From assembly GCF_907165195.1 (NCBI RefSeq), contig NZ_OU015584.1:1240001-1304000 (forward strand): a DNA stretch of 64,000 nucleotides, written 5' to 3'. The notes under the pieces were generated by a model. The model was not told the origin of the DNA and ran no database searches. It saw only the letters and a program-made list of their open reading frames with translations. Origin of the DNA: Parvicella tangerina. GTDB taxonomy: Bacteria; Bacteroidota; Bacteroidia; Flavobacteriales_D; Parvicellaceae. Positions 33,744 to 43,197 of this stretch are shown here, piece by piece (positions within the stretch are counted from its first letter, which is position 1; every line of letters starts with the position of its first letter). The position numbers and the translations under genes are program-made.

Positions 33744-36700
33744 ATGAAGAAGATTTTAAGCTTATTAACTGTTCTTAGCGTTTCGCTTTCAATGTGGGCG
33801 TCTCACGTACCTGGAGGGAATATTACTTATGAATGTCTGGGTAATAATCAATACCTAATTACCTTAACCTTATTCGAGGATTGCGGAACTGCTTTTGAAA
33901 CAAGTGCCGATGAACCGATTAGCATATCCAATGATTGTGGTATAGCAGGGTTGACAACATTAAGTTTAACGAATACTGTTTTTCAACAAGAAGTTTCTCA
34001 GTTATGTTCTAGTCAGCTTCCACTATCTGAATGTGCAGGGGGGAATATGCCTGGTGTTTACATGCATCAATGGCAAGGCGTGGTTACACTACCAGCTGAT
34101 TGTGATTCTTGGGTGTTTTCTTACAGCTCTTGCTGCCGAAATACAAGTACCAATGCATCAAGTTCTTCGGCTAATTATTATTGGGAATCTGTTTTGAACA
34201 GTCAGACAGCACCCTGTAATAATTCTCCAGTGATTACGGGTCAGCCAATACCGTATAATTGTGTGAATCAGCCGGTTGTCTATAATTTTGGGGTTTATGA
34301 ACCAGACGGAGATAATTTAGTTTATTCTTTGGTGCCAGCTGCTACGTCTGCTACAGGTACAATTACTTACAGTGGTGGTTACTCAGGAGCTTCTCCAATT
34401 CCGGGGATTACAATTGATCCTGCCACAGGGGAAATCAATTTTACTCCAACGACAGTAGGAAACTACATTGTCGCTGTTCTAATAGAAGAGTATGATGCAA
34501 ACGGCAATCTTGTGGGAAGCATCATTCAAGATTTTCAGTTTGAGGTGATTAGTTGTGCAGGTAATAACAATCCCGTTCCGCCTGCCGGTGGAGTCTCAAA
34601 TGTTACAGGTACTGGTTTCTCAACAGGACCTAATGATGTTCAGCTTTGCGAAGGAGATGATATTTGTTTTGACGTGGTATTTACTGACGCCACTACCGAC
34701 TCGATCTACTTGACATCGAATCTTGCAAACGTTTTTCCGAACGGTACTTTTACTCAAACTTCATGGATAGGTGGTTCAGCTACGGCTACTATTTGTTTTA
34801 CAGTGCCAGGTGGTGCTAACCCTTTCTCGGTTATTTCGATTAATGCAAATGATAATGCATGTCCAGTAGTTGGTGTTAGTTCGATGTCTGTGGGAGTCAC
34901 AGTTGTTTCGAGTACCACAGCTGGAGCTGATGAAACCATTTGTTTAGGAACAGGAGTTCAGCTGCAAGCAACGGGAGGATCAAATTTTCAGTGGTCATTG
35001 GTATCGGGAGACCCCATAACTCCTGCAAATTTCAGTTGTACGAATTGTCCAGACCCTATTGCTAACCCATCGGTTACGTCTGTTTATGAAGTGACCAGTA
35101 ATTTATCTGGTGGATGTACGAATACAGATCAAATTACAGTAAACGTGGTTCCTGACTTTCAGTACTCATTGACTCAAAGTGCTACAACTTCTTGTTTGAA
35201 TAGTGAAATTCAATTGGAAGTTGCTCCCACACCCGCAGGTAACTATAGCTATACTTGGTCTCCAGCAGCGGACCTGAGTTCGACAACTATTGCTAACCCA
35301 ACGCTTACCCCTACTTCTCCAGGGAACTACCAATATGCTGTTGAAGTGGTTAGTCAGGATGGATGTGTGAAAAATGATACGATTGATATCAATGTGGCCG
35401 CAGCTTATGCGCCCGATGTTACGGTTACAGCAAATCAAACCAACATCATGTGTGGTGATACAGTTCAGTTTACCACTGATTTGGGTGGTGGCGTTCCAGC
35501 TACATGCGGACCAAGCCCGAATACGACTTGTTCTGCTGCTGCCTCTCAAATGACGATTGGTACCGGAACAACTAATATTTCATCCGCACCATCTCCTTTT
35601 TATGGCTTTTATGAAGATAACAGGGTGCAGATGATTTACTTGGCTTCTGAATTACAAGCCGCAGGTTTTGTTGGTGGAAAGATTACTGAGGTAGGATTTT
35701 TCATCACCTCTTTAAACAGTTCTCAAGGGTACTCAAATTTTAATATTAAAATGGCATGTACTGGCTTAAGCGATATGTCTGGGAATACATCTTTTGAAAC
35801 AGGACTTACGCCTGTATATTCGAATACGCTTTACAACCCAATGACTGGTTGGAATGATTTTACCTTAACTACTGCTTATGAATGGGATGGAATTTCAAAC
35901 CTGATTGTTGAAGTTTGTTTTGATAACAACTCATGGACAAGTACGGATCAGGTAGCGCAAACTGCAACAGCGAATGCTCTAACCTTATACGAATATACAG
36001 ACGGCTCAACAGGTTGTTCGCTTTCAGGAACGAACTTTAGCTTCGGACCTTCAAACAATAGACCTAATTTGAGATTTACATCTTGTCCAACGATTCCTGA
36101 CCCTAATAATTACTCTTTTGATTGGACCTCAACGGTTGTTGGAACACAGATTACTAATCCAACGGATCAGGATCCGTTTGCGTTACCAATGGAAACACAG
36201 GATATTCAGCTGGTTGTAACGGATTTGAACGGAGGATGCACGGATACCGTTGTAACACACATCGATGTACTATGTGATACATGTCAGGCACCTGTTCCTA
36301 CACTTACTGATGTTACTTGCTTTGGTGGAGCGGATGGAGAGATACTTGCAACACCTTATGGGTTGAATGGACCTCCTTTTGATCTTGAGTTAAGAGACCC
36401 TGCTACATTAGCTATATTGGAATCCGCACCAGGAGTTGCCACTAATTATACGTTTGATGATTTAGCTGCCGGAAGTTATATGGTGAGGTCGTATGATACT
36501 ACTGGTTGTTGGGCGGATACTGTTGTTACTATTGAAGAACCGCCTCAAATGACATTGAATACCTCTCAGGATACTATAGTGTGTATTGGTGGTACGGCTA
36601 CAATGACGGCTAGTGCAACAGGAGGTAACTCATCAAGTTACTCTTATGTTTGGAGTGGGCTAGCGGGTACCACTAGTTCTCAAAACGCATCTCCTACTGC

Positions 36701-37835
36701 AGTAACGACTTATGATGTTTATGCGTTGGACCCTCTTGGGTGTTCTTCTGATACTTTAGGAATTACGGTTAACATGTATCCTCCTATTCTTACCACACCA
36801 AGTGATCCAGATACGGTTTGTCCTGGCTTCAGTGGTACGGTTGGTGTAACACCTAATGGCGGTTTTGGTGGTTTCTATAGCTACTTATGGACAGATAGTG
36901 ATGGTAATTCTGTTGGAATGTTGAATGCTGTTTCGGTTACACCAGACGAATCTCCTGAGACTTATTATGTTGAGGTTACGGATGGTTGTGAAACTCCTGC
37001 TGCGTATGATTCTGTTACGGTTTACTGGTATGATGTGCCTCAACCTTATCTTTCTGCAGATGTTACAGAAGGGTGTTACCCAGTAGAGGTCAACTTTACA
37101 AATGATACGGATCCAAACATGCTAGCAAGTTGTTATTGGGAGTTTGGTGATGGATCTACCTCTAATGATTGTGGAGATCAGTTCCATAGTTATGGTGATG
37201 TAGGAGTCTATGATGTCTCATTGACGGTAACGAGTCCAGATGGATGTGTTGGTGACACTACGTATGCAGCTTTAATCGAAGCATTTGACTACCCGGTTGC
37301 TGATTTTGGAATATTCCCTAATCCAGTTACGATTCTTGAACCAACAACCACGATGTATGACTCTTCTTCGTCTGATGTTACATCATTTGAGTGGAATTTT
37401 GGAGAAAATGGTATTCTTGGGTCTTCATCAACTCAAAACCCAGAATTCACATTCCCTGATGATAGTGCAACTAATTTTACAGTTGAGCTTATTGTAACAA
37501 ACGCTAATGGGTGTACGGATACCACTGAGAACATAGTTGTAATGAATGGAGTGTACAGTTTTTATGTTCCTTCAGCCTTTACACCCAATGCTGATGGTAT
37601 AAATGATAAGTTTTATCCACAGGGTGAAGGGGTGGACCCGTTAGAATACGAAATGTATATTTTTGATAGATGGGGTAACAAAATATTTGAATCAAGCGAA
37701 GCCTATTCTGAATGGGACGGAACAATTAATTCTCAACCAGCTCCTGAAGGTGTATATGTTTGGAAAATCATAACTAATGATGTCTATCTCGATACGAAGC
37801 ATGAGAATATTGGTCACGTCACATTGATTAGATAA
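33744..37835 (+). CDS. giant T9SS type-B (gliding-motility C-terminal domain) surface protein
   Basis: 1363 residues with a signal peptide (MKKILSLLTVLSVSLSMWA). The N-terminal half begins HVPGGNITYECLGNNQYLITLTL, a lead often seen in such Bacteroidota adhesin-like proteins; the middle holds Cys-rich Ig-like repeats with DT-x-C patterns. PKD-like domains lie near residues 1129 (YWEFGDGSTSND) and 1213 (FEWNFGENG). The last ~95 residues are the type-B sorting domain (VPSAFTPNADGINDKF ... MYIFDRWGNKIFES ... PEGVYVWKI). It would be exported by T9SS and displayed or released as an adhesin; ligand unknown. A strong terminator follows. Confidence 0.9.
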   Translation: MKKILSLLTVLSVSLSMWASHVPGGNITYECLGNNQYLITLTLFEDCGTAFETSADEPISISNDCGIAGLTTLSLTNTVFQQEVSQLCSSQLPLSECAGGNMPGVYMHQWQGVVTLPADCDSWVFSYSSCCRNTSTNASSSSANYYWESVLNSQTAPCNNSPVITGQPIPYNCVNQPVVYNFGVYEPDGDNLVYSLVPAATSATGTITYSGGYSGASPIPGITIDPATGEINFTPTTVGNYIVAVLIEEYDANGNLVGSIIQDFQFEVISCAGNNNPVPPAGGVSNVTGTGFSTGPNDVQLCEGDDICFDVVFTDATTDSIYLTSNLANVFPNGTFTQTSWIGGSATATICFTVPGGANPFSVISINANDNACPVVGVSSMSVGVTVVSSTTAGADETICLGTGVQLQATGGSNFQWSLVSGDPITPANFSCTNCPDPIANPSVTSVYEVTSNLSGGCTNTDQITVNVVPDFQYSLTQSATTSCLNSEIQLEVAPTPAGNYSYTWSPAADLSSTTIANPTLTPTSPGNYQYAVEVVSQDGCVKNDTIDINVAAAYAPDVTVTANQTNIMCGDTVQFTTDLGGGVPATCGPSPNTTCSAAASQMTIGTGTTNISSAPSPFYGFYEDNRVQMIYLASELQAAGFVGGKITEVGFFITSLNSSQGYSNFNIKMACTGLSDMSGNTSFETGLTPVYSNTLYNPMTGWNDFTLTTAYEWDGISNLIVEVCFDNNSWTSTDQVAQTATANALTLYEYTDGSTGCSLSGTNFSFGPSNNRPNLRFTSCPTIPDPNNYSFDWTSTVVGTQITNPTDQDPFALPMETQDIQLVVTDLNGGCTDTVVTHIDVLCDTCQAPVPTLTDVTCFGGADGEILATPYGLNGPPFDLELRDPATLAILESAPGVATNYTFDDLAAGSYMVRSYDTTGCWADTVVTIEEPPQMTLNTSQDTIVCIGGTATMTASATGGNSSSYSYVWSGLAGTTSSQNASPTAVTTYDVYALDPLGCSSDTLGITVNMYPPILTTPSDPDTVCPGFSGTVGVTPNGGFGGFYSYLWTDSDGNSVGMLNAVSVTPDESPETYYVEVTDGCETPAAYDSVTVYWYDVPQPYLSADVTEGCYPVEVNFTNDTDPNMLASCYWEFGDGSTSNDCGDQFHSYGDVGVYDVSLTVTSPDGCVGDTTYAALIEAFDYPVADFGIFPNPVTILEPTTTMYDSSSSDVTSFEWNFGENGILGSSSTQNPEFTFPDDSATNFTVELIVTNANGCTDTTENIVVMNGVYSFYVPSAFTPNADGINDKFYPQGEGVDPLEYEMYIFDRWGNKIFESSEAYSEWDGTINSQPAPEGVYVWKIITNDVYLDTKHENIGHVTLIR

Positions 37836-37856
37836 TCACCTTACAGAAATAACCAA

Positions 37857-37890
37857 AAAGCGAAGTGGAATCCACTTCGCTTTTTTTTTG
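37857..37890 (+). terminator. strong rho-independent terminator
   Basis: Almost perfect palindrome GCGAAGTGGA / TCCACTTCGC (about nine to ten pairs) followed by nine T; the preceding A run makes it likely to work from both directions. Confidence 0.9.
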
Positions 37891-37943
37891 GAATGGTTTC
37901 TGTAACCTTAATGTGGAATTCAAGACAGGTATAAAAAAAGTGT

Positions 37944-37951
37944 TAACTTTG
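37944..37951 (+). promoter_or_regulatory. -7 element for the OmpA-like gene pair
   Basis: TAACTTTG, perfect TAnnTTTG, placed between the terminator and the ATG at 37985. No clear -33 TTG. Confidence 0.5.
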
Positions 37952-37984
37952 TGACTGTCACATTAAATGACAAAAAAATATATT

Positions 37985-39172
37985 ATGAAGAAAATTTTTC
38001 TTTTAGGAACATTAGCATTTTTAGGAACAGTTGGAGTAGCTCAGGATGGGGATGATAAGAACTTGGTCCAAAACCCTAGCTTTGAATCAGTAGATGGTAA
38101 ACTGAAAAAGTTAAAGTCTATTAATAAAGCAGCGCAATGGGAGAGTCCAACAGCTTTGCGAGCTGATCTTTATTCTACTGAAAAGGATGGACTGCCATGT
38201 TCAGCCCCCGACAATATGTATGGAAAGGAATCTCCGTATGATGGTAGTAACTACGCAGGTATTGTGATGTATAGTTATAACAATAAGGAGCCAAGAACGT
38301 ACTTGCAAGCGCAGTTGATAGCTCCTTTAAGGAAAGATGTTACCTATTGCATCAAGTATTATGTTTCCTTGTCTGATCTCAGTAAATATGCTGTGAATAA
38401 TTTCGGGATGTACTTTTCAAAAGAAGGTCTTATCCTTGAAGAGAAAGGTGATATTATCATTGATAAGGAGAAGGATAAGAAATATATAGCCGTAAATACG
38501 GATAACAGGATCTACAACGAACGTTATAACTGGATTCCTGTATGTGCAACTTATACAGCTTCTGGAAAAGAGAACTTTATTACGATAGGGAATTTCTTTA
38601 ACAACAAAGAAACTGAATACGAGAAGTTAAAGAAAATGGAAGGCTTTAGAACTTCTCAGGTTCCGATGGCTTATTATTACCTGGATCAAGTAGAAGTATT
38701 TATCATGGAAGATCCAGCAGAATGTGCTTGTAACCAAGCTCAGAACGAAGTGCTGACATCAGTAGTGTATAATAAAAATACAGCAAGTGGTGACGGGTTT
38801 TCGATCGAGGAACAAGTTAAACTTGCTACCGTCTACTTTGATATCAAAAAGAGTAAACTGGAGTCTAATATGAAAGGTGATCTTGATATTCTTGCAGGTT
38901 CATTAAAGGCAAACCCTGAGTACAAGATCAAACTTCATGCTCACCTGGATGCGGAAGAAGGTGCGATTGTGAGAAAAAATCCCGATGACATCGTTTGTAA
39001 GGATCTTGATCTTAAGAGAGCGCAAGCAGTGAAGGAATACTTGGTTAGTAAAGGTGTCGATGAAACAAGAATTTCAATTGAAGGTCACCGAGATAAAGAG
39101 CAAGTTGCTTTTGGAACGACTTCTCTAGATCACGCCAAGAATAGACGAGTTGAATTCGAATTGGTTGAATAA
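37985..39172 (+). CDS. OmpA-family protein with N-terminal jelly-roll-like domain
   Basis: 395 residues. Signal peptide MKKIFLLGTLAFLGTVGVAQ; NLVQNPSFESVDG opens a carbohydrate-binding-like jelly-roll domain (about residues 25-245) with paired Cys. After a linker the OmpA/Pal domain (about 285-395) includes FDIKKSKLE, HAHLDAEEG (Asp of the diaminopimelate site), DLKRAQAVKEYLVSKG (Arg) and NRRVEFE. It likely sits in the outer membrane or periplasm bound to peptidoglycan. ATG 37985 was chosen over 37967 because it starts the clean signal peptide. Its paralogue follows with a coupled start. Confidence 0.83.
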   Translation: MKKIFLLGTLAFLGTVGVAQDGDDKNLVQNPSFESVDGKLKKLKSINKAAQWESPTALRADLYSTEKDGLPCSAPDNMYGKESPYDGSNYAGIVMYSYNNKEPRTYLQAQLIAPLRKDVTYCIKYYVSLSDLSKYAVNNFGMYFSKEGLILEEKGDIIIDKEKDKKYIAVNTDNRIYNERYNWIPVCATYTASGKENFITIGNFFNNKETEYEKLKKMEGFRTSQVPMAYYYLDQVEVFIMEDPAECACNQAQNEVLTSVVYNKNTASGDGFSIEEQVKLATVYFDIKKSKLESNMKGDLDILAGSLKANPEYKIKLHAHLDAEEGAIVRKNPDDIVCKDLDLKRAQAVKEYLVSKGVDETRISIEGHRDKEQVAFGTTSLDHAKNRRVEFELVE

Positions 39173-40355
39173 GTTAACCATTTACATATTAATTTTGACA
39201 GGAGCCTTTTCATTTGAAAAGGCTTTTTGTCAATCTTACCTGCAGAACGGAAGTTTTGAAGCTAAAACTGATTGTCCTCAATTCTGGAGTGAAAAGGGTA
39301 AGGACTTTAAAGGTCAGTTTTGGTATTCTCCTACCAAAGCAACTCCAGATCTGTATGCAAGCTGTAGTGAGCAATGTAATAATCGAGAAAACTGGATAGA
39401 TGCTCATGTTGAGACTAATGATGATTGCTATGCTGGGCTCATCTTGAAACAAAAAAATCGTGATTATACTGAGTACTTGCAGACGAAATTAACAGAGTCG
39501 TTGGAGAGGGGAGAGTTTTATAAAGTGAGAATGAAGGTTTATTGGGCTGAAAAATCAAGGTTTGGTCCTGTGGTTCCAGGTGTTTTGCTAACGTCCATAC
39601 CGATCGAGTCAAAAAAAGAGACATTCATTACTGCTTCTAATGTTAAACAAGCCGCGGTCGATTTGGATACTTTTCCAAAAAATAGGTGGGTAGAACTGGA
39701 GTTTACTTATAAGGCTGCTGGTGGAGAAAAGTATTTGACAATAGGGTGTTTTGATGCAACTACTGGGTTGCCTGAAGCCAGTTTTGGCACCTTTGATTTT
39801 TGCTATTATTTCTTTGATGATATTTCGGTAGAACCATACGAAATTAATTATGCTAAAAGCAGCTCTAATACAGGGCCAAACGTAATTAGCAGTTTTGAAT
39901 ATTTGGATGATGTTACAGCTAACCACCAGCCTGAGAACTGTACTTGCTGGAATTGTATGATTCTTTCTGGAAAAGTCGATGAGCAGGTTACTACTTTGGA
40001 GGAGATTACTGACTTTACACTTAATGAAGGACAACGAGTAGACTTGAATAGAATCGTTTTTGACTATGAATCTGGAGCGATGTTAGCATCTTCAAATGCG
40101 GAACTGAATCGATTGATATTCATCTTGATGGAGCAGCCTAAGGCAGAATTGCGTTTTGTGATTTATACCTATCCGAATAATCCAGATGGAGGCGAAATAG
40201 CAAAAGAATCGGCCTTAAGCATCTATAAATACCTTAAATCAAAGGGGTTGAAGAATAGTTTTTCTTACATTCATGCGGAAAAAACAAATTTGAGTCAAAA
40301 AGATGGTATTCCACGTGATCGAAATGTGGAACTATATGTAGTTAACAACTCATGA
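39165..40355 (+). CDS. OmpA-like paralogue with degenerate peptidoglycan-binding domain
   Basis: 396 residues, same plan as the preceding gene: signal peptide (MNKLTIYILILTGAFSF ... AFCQ), YLQNGSFEAKTDCPQFW and W/Y-rich jelly-roll, then a C-terminal OmpA-like fold (LNRIVFDYESGAML ... AKESALSIYKYLKSKG ... RDRNVELYVV). The Asp and Arg that hold diaminopimelate in the first protein are missing here, so peptidoglycan binding is doubtful. No ATG; TTG 39165 overlaps the previous stop by 8 bp (TTG 39150 also possible). A terminator-shaped hairpin lies inside its signal-peptide codons. Confidence 0.75.
   Translation: MNKLTIYILILTGAFSFEKAFCQSYLQNGSFEAKTDCPQFWSEKGKDFKGQFWYSPTKATPDLYASCSEQCNNRENWIDAHVETNDDCYAGLILKQKNRDYTEYLQTKLTESLERGEFYKVRMKVYWAEKSRFGPVVPGVLLTSIPIESKKETFITASNVKQAAVDLDTFPKNRWVELEFTYKAAGGEKYLTIGCFDATTGLPEASFGTFDFCYYFFDDISVEPYEINYAKSSSNTGPNVISSFEYLDDVTANHQPENCTCWNCMILSGKVDEQVTTLEEITDFTLNEGQRVDLNRIVFDYESGAMLASSNAELNRLIFILMEQPKAELRFVIYTYPNNPDGGEIAKESALSIYKYLKSKGLKNSFSYIHAEKTNLSQKDGIPRDRNVELYVVNNS
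39203..39228 (+). terminator. terminator-like hairpin inside the signal-peptide codons
   Basis: AGCCTTTTC / GAAAAGGCT with a four-base loop (ATTT) followed by TTTTT. It lies 31 bp after the stop of the first OmpA gene and within codons 13-22 of the second. It may lower transcription of the second gene. Confidence 0.55.
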
Positions 40356-41710
40356 AAGATATTCTGGATGATAAGACGCAGCAAGAGGACGGATCTTCTA
40401 CTGTAAAAGGAAACAAAAAAGTCATGAATGCTTGGGCGTTCTACGATTGGGCTAACTCTGTTTACCCGTTGGTGATTACTACGGCAATTTTTCCAATTTT
40501 TTATGAAGGCATAACAAGTACCGAAAACTCTGATGTAGTTTCTTTTTTTGGCGTTGAAATGATCAATACGGCATTAATTACTATCGTAAGTGCTTGCTAC
40601 TTTTTGTTGATTGTCTTCATGATGCCTGTATTGACAGGTATAGCAGATGCATCGGGTAATAAAAAGGCATTTATGAGATTCTTTGCTTATCTAGGGTCTT
40701 TTAGCTGTATGTCGCTTGCTTTCTTTGATGAAACCTACCTTGAATTGAGTTTGGTTTCTTATGTCTTGGCGGGGATTGGATTTTGGAGTAGCCTGGTTTT
40801 TTATAATTCCTATCTACCGGATATTGCTGAAGAAAAAGATCATGATAGTCTATCTGCCAAGGGGTTCTCAATGGGGTATATTGGAAGTGCTATTTTGCTC
40901 ATAATCTGTTTAGCAATGGTTATGCTTGTTCCAGATGAACACAAAGAGCTTATGTCTCGCTTGAGCTTTGTGCTGACTGGCGTTTGGTGGTTTGGGTTTA
41001 GTCACGTGACCTTTGCCAGATTACCGCATCGAAAATCACAATTGCAATTTAATAAATCTGTTTTTTCTAATGGGTTCAAAGAGATTAGGAAGGTTTTTCA
41101 TGCGGTACGAAAGATTGATGGTCTAAAAAAGTTTCTTTCATCATTTTTCGTTTATAGTATGGCTGTTCAAACCATAATGATCGTGGCTACGTATTTCGGT
41201 ACCAAGGAAATAAATTGGCCAGATAAGGCAACGGCTCAAATGGGATTGATTATAAGTGTGTTGTTGATCCAGTTGATCGCAATTCCTGGAGCTATTGGTT
41301 TGTCCAAAATTTCAGAGCGAAAGGGAAATAGGTCTGCATTAGCTTTAGTTCTTATACTTTGGGTTGTTATATGTCTGAGCGCATTTGTAGTTACAGAACC
41401 AATGCATTTTTATATCATAGCCGGATTTGTAGGTTTAGTAATGGGAGGGATACAGTCGTTGTCCCGAAGTACCTACTCAAAGTTGATTCCGCAAGGAACT
41501 AAAGATACTTCATCATTCTTTTCATTTTATGATATCTCGGAAAAGTTAGGAATAGTCATAGGTATGCTATCTTATGGGTTAATTGAACAATTAACGGGTA
41601 GTATGCGAAACTCAATCATGGCTTTAGTAGTGTTCTTTATTATTGGCTTACTGCTGTTATTTAGAGTGCCCAAAAATGCCACAGAGGTGGATGATTCATT
41701 AAATTTGTAG
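40352..41710 (+). CDS. MFS transporter of the UMF1 / Atg22-like family
   Basis: 452 residues with about 12 membrane spans. AFYDWANSVYPLVITTAIFPIFY near residue 30 is the UMF1/Atg22 hallmark; MPVLTGIADASGNKK and GGIQSLSRSTYSKLIP are also typical. Substrate unknown, probably efflux or amino-acid export by analogy. Its ATG overlaps the previous stop as ATGA, so it is translated with the OmpA pair. Confidence 0.87.
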   Translation: MKDILDDKTQQEDGSSTVKGNKKVMNAWAFYDWANSVYPLVITTAIFPIFYEGITSTENSDVVSFFGVEMINTALITIVSACYFLLIVFMMPVLTGIADASGNKKAFMRFFAYLGSFSCMSLAFFDETYLELSLVSYVLAGIGFWSSLVFYNSYLPDIAEEKDHDSLSAKGFSMGYIGSAILLIICLAMVMLVPDEHKELMSRLSFVLTGVWWFGFSHVTFARLPHRKSQLQFNKSVFSNGFKEIRKVFHAVRKIDGLKKFLSSFFVYSMAVQTIMIVATYFGTKEINWPDKATAQMGLIISVLLIQLIAIPGAIGLSKISERKGNRSALALVLILWVVICLSAFVVTEPMHFYIIAGFVGLVMGGIQSLSRSTYSKLIPQGTKDTSSFFSFYDISEKLGIVIGMLSYGLIEQLTGSMRNSIMALVVFFIIGLLLLFRVPKNATEVDDSLNL

Positions 41711-41725
41711 TTACAAGAATTTAGT

Positions 41726-42943
41726 ATGGATAAATTATATGATTTAGCAATAGTTGGAGGAGGAATAGTAGGAGCGGCTACTTTTTATAAACTGCAAACG
41801 GCTTACCCTGATTTAAAAATCGTTGTATTTGAAAAAGAAAAAGCCTGGGCAGATCATCAAACTGGAAATAACTCTGGTGTCATCCACTCAGGACTTTACT
41901 ATACACCAGGCTCATTAAAAGCAGAGAATTGTGTGAAGGGTAGAAGGGAATTGGTGTCATTCGCCAAAGCATATAATGTGCCCCATGATGTATGCGGTAA
42001 AGTTGTTGTGGCTACAAAAGAAAGCGAATTGCCATTCATGAATAAAATCTTTGATAATGGAATTGCTAATGACACTGAAGGTATTGAGAAAATATCTGGA
42101 GAACAAATCAAAGATATAGAGCCTTATGTTGAAGGGATAGCTGGAATTTGGGTGCCTTGCACGGGAATTATTGATTACCGGAGAGCCACCGAAGTCATGG
42201 TAGAAGTAGGCGAAGCTAAAAATCCTGATAGCTCTACGCATTTGAATACAGAAGTTTTAGGAATTGAACATAATGGAGATCATCGGTTAATTAACACCTC
42301 TAAAGGTGATTTTAAAGCCAAGAAGATCATCTTCTGTGGTGGACTGCAAGCGGATCGGTTAGCTAAGAAAGATGGGGTAAAGATCAAAGAAAAAGTTGTA
42401 GGATTCAGAGGTGATTATTACGAATTGACAGATCAGGCCAAGCATAAGGTGAAAAATTTGATCTATCCAGTTCCCAACCCAGAATTTCCATTTTTAGGGG
42501 TGCATTTTACAAGAATGACTAATGGGGAGATTGAATGTGGTCCAAATGCTGTATTTACATTCAAGCGTGAGGGATATAATAAAACGGATTTTTCATTGAA
42601 AGATACCATGAGTGCGTTAAGTTATGGTGGAACCTGGAAGCTATTCTTCAATAATATGAAGTTTGGTGTGGATGAGTATCGAAGAGCTTTTTCTAAGAGG
42701 TTATTTCTCAGAACCCTTCAAGGGTTAATTCCTTCGCTAACCATGCAAGATATTAAACCGGGTAGGGCAGGAGTTAGAGCTCTTTTACTAGGAGAGGATG
42801 GTGATACCAGAGATGACTTTAGAATAGAATATTCTGATCACAGCATTCATGTGCTAAATGCTCCGAGTCCGGCTGCTACAGCTTCCTTGGCGATCGGTGA
42901 TTATATCAAAGAATTAGCAGAAGAACACTTTAAACTAAAGTAG
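41726..42943 (+). CDS. lhgO: L-2-hydroxyglutarate oxidase
   Basis: 405 residues of the DAO flavoprotein fold. FAD motif DLAIVGGGIVGAATFYKL, substrate region NNSGVIHSGLYYTPGS, and C-terminal APSPAATASLAIGDYI are diagnostic. Oxidises L-2-hydroxyglutarate to 2-oxoglutarate, a metabolite-repair step. Starts 15 bp after the MFS gene; probably the same operon. Confidence 0.92.
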   Translation: MDKLYDLAIVGGGIVGAATFYKLQTAYPDLKIVVFEKEKAWADHQTGNNSGVIHSGLYYTPGSLKAENCVKGRRELVSFAKAYNVPHDVCGKVVVATKESELPFMNKIFDNGIANDTEGIEKISGEQIKDIEPYVEGIAGIWVPCTGIIDYRRATEVMVEVGEAKNPDSSTHLNTEVLGIEHNGDHRLINTSKGDFKAKKIIFCGGLQADRLAKKDGVKIKEKVVGFRGDYYELTDQAKHKVKNLIYPVPNPEFPFLGVHFTRMTNGEIECGPNAVFTFKREGYNKTDFSLKDTMSALSYGGTWKLFFNNMKFGVDEYRRAFSKRLFLRTLQGLIPSLTMQDIKPGRAGVRALLLGEDGDTRDDFRIEYSDHSIHVLNAPSPAATASLAIGDYIKELAEEHFKLK

Positions 42944-42945
42944 AG

Positions 42946-43197
42946 ATGAACGTAACGATCGAAATCAGTAAGTATCCGCTGAATGAAGAATACATAAAGC
43001 CCATTAAGAACTTTATAGACAGAATCAATACAACGGAAGGTATAATTGTGAAGACGAATGCAACGAGTACTCAAATTGCAGGAGAATACGACTTTGTAAT
43101 GAATTTGATGTCTCAGGAGATTAAATGCTCTTTCGAACAATTCGGTAAGTCCATCTTCGTAATGAAGGTTTTGTTAGGCAACTTGATCGAGGATTGA
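42946..43197 (+). CDS. YkoF/MTH1187-like thiamine-binding protein
   Basis: 83 residues. VTIEISKYPLNEEYIKPIKNFIDRI ... ATSTQIAGEYDFVMNLM matches the ferredoxin-like fold of the DUF77/YkoF thiamine-binding family. Two bases after the lhgO stop, so co-translated. Its TGA stop abuts the convergent transporter's stop without a spacer. Confidence 0.75.
   Translation: MNVTIEISKYPLNEEYIKPIKNFIDRINTTEGIIVKTNATSTQIAGEYDFVMNLMSQEIKCSFEQFGKSIFVMKVLLGNLIED

Noticed and set aside
35166-35549. 127-codon open frame opposite the giant surface protein
   Set aside because: It lies wholly inside the intact T9SS gene on the other strand and has an odd composition (many W, C, R); it is a shadow frame.
34300-36400. 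Possible CRISPR or tandem DNA repeats in the surface protein gene
   Set aside because: Recurring motifs are protein-level Ig-like repeats, with no regular direct repeats or spacers at the DNA level.
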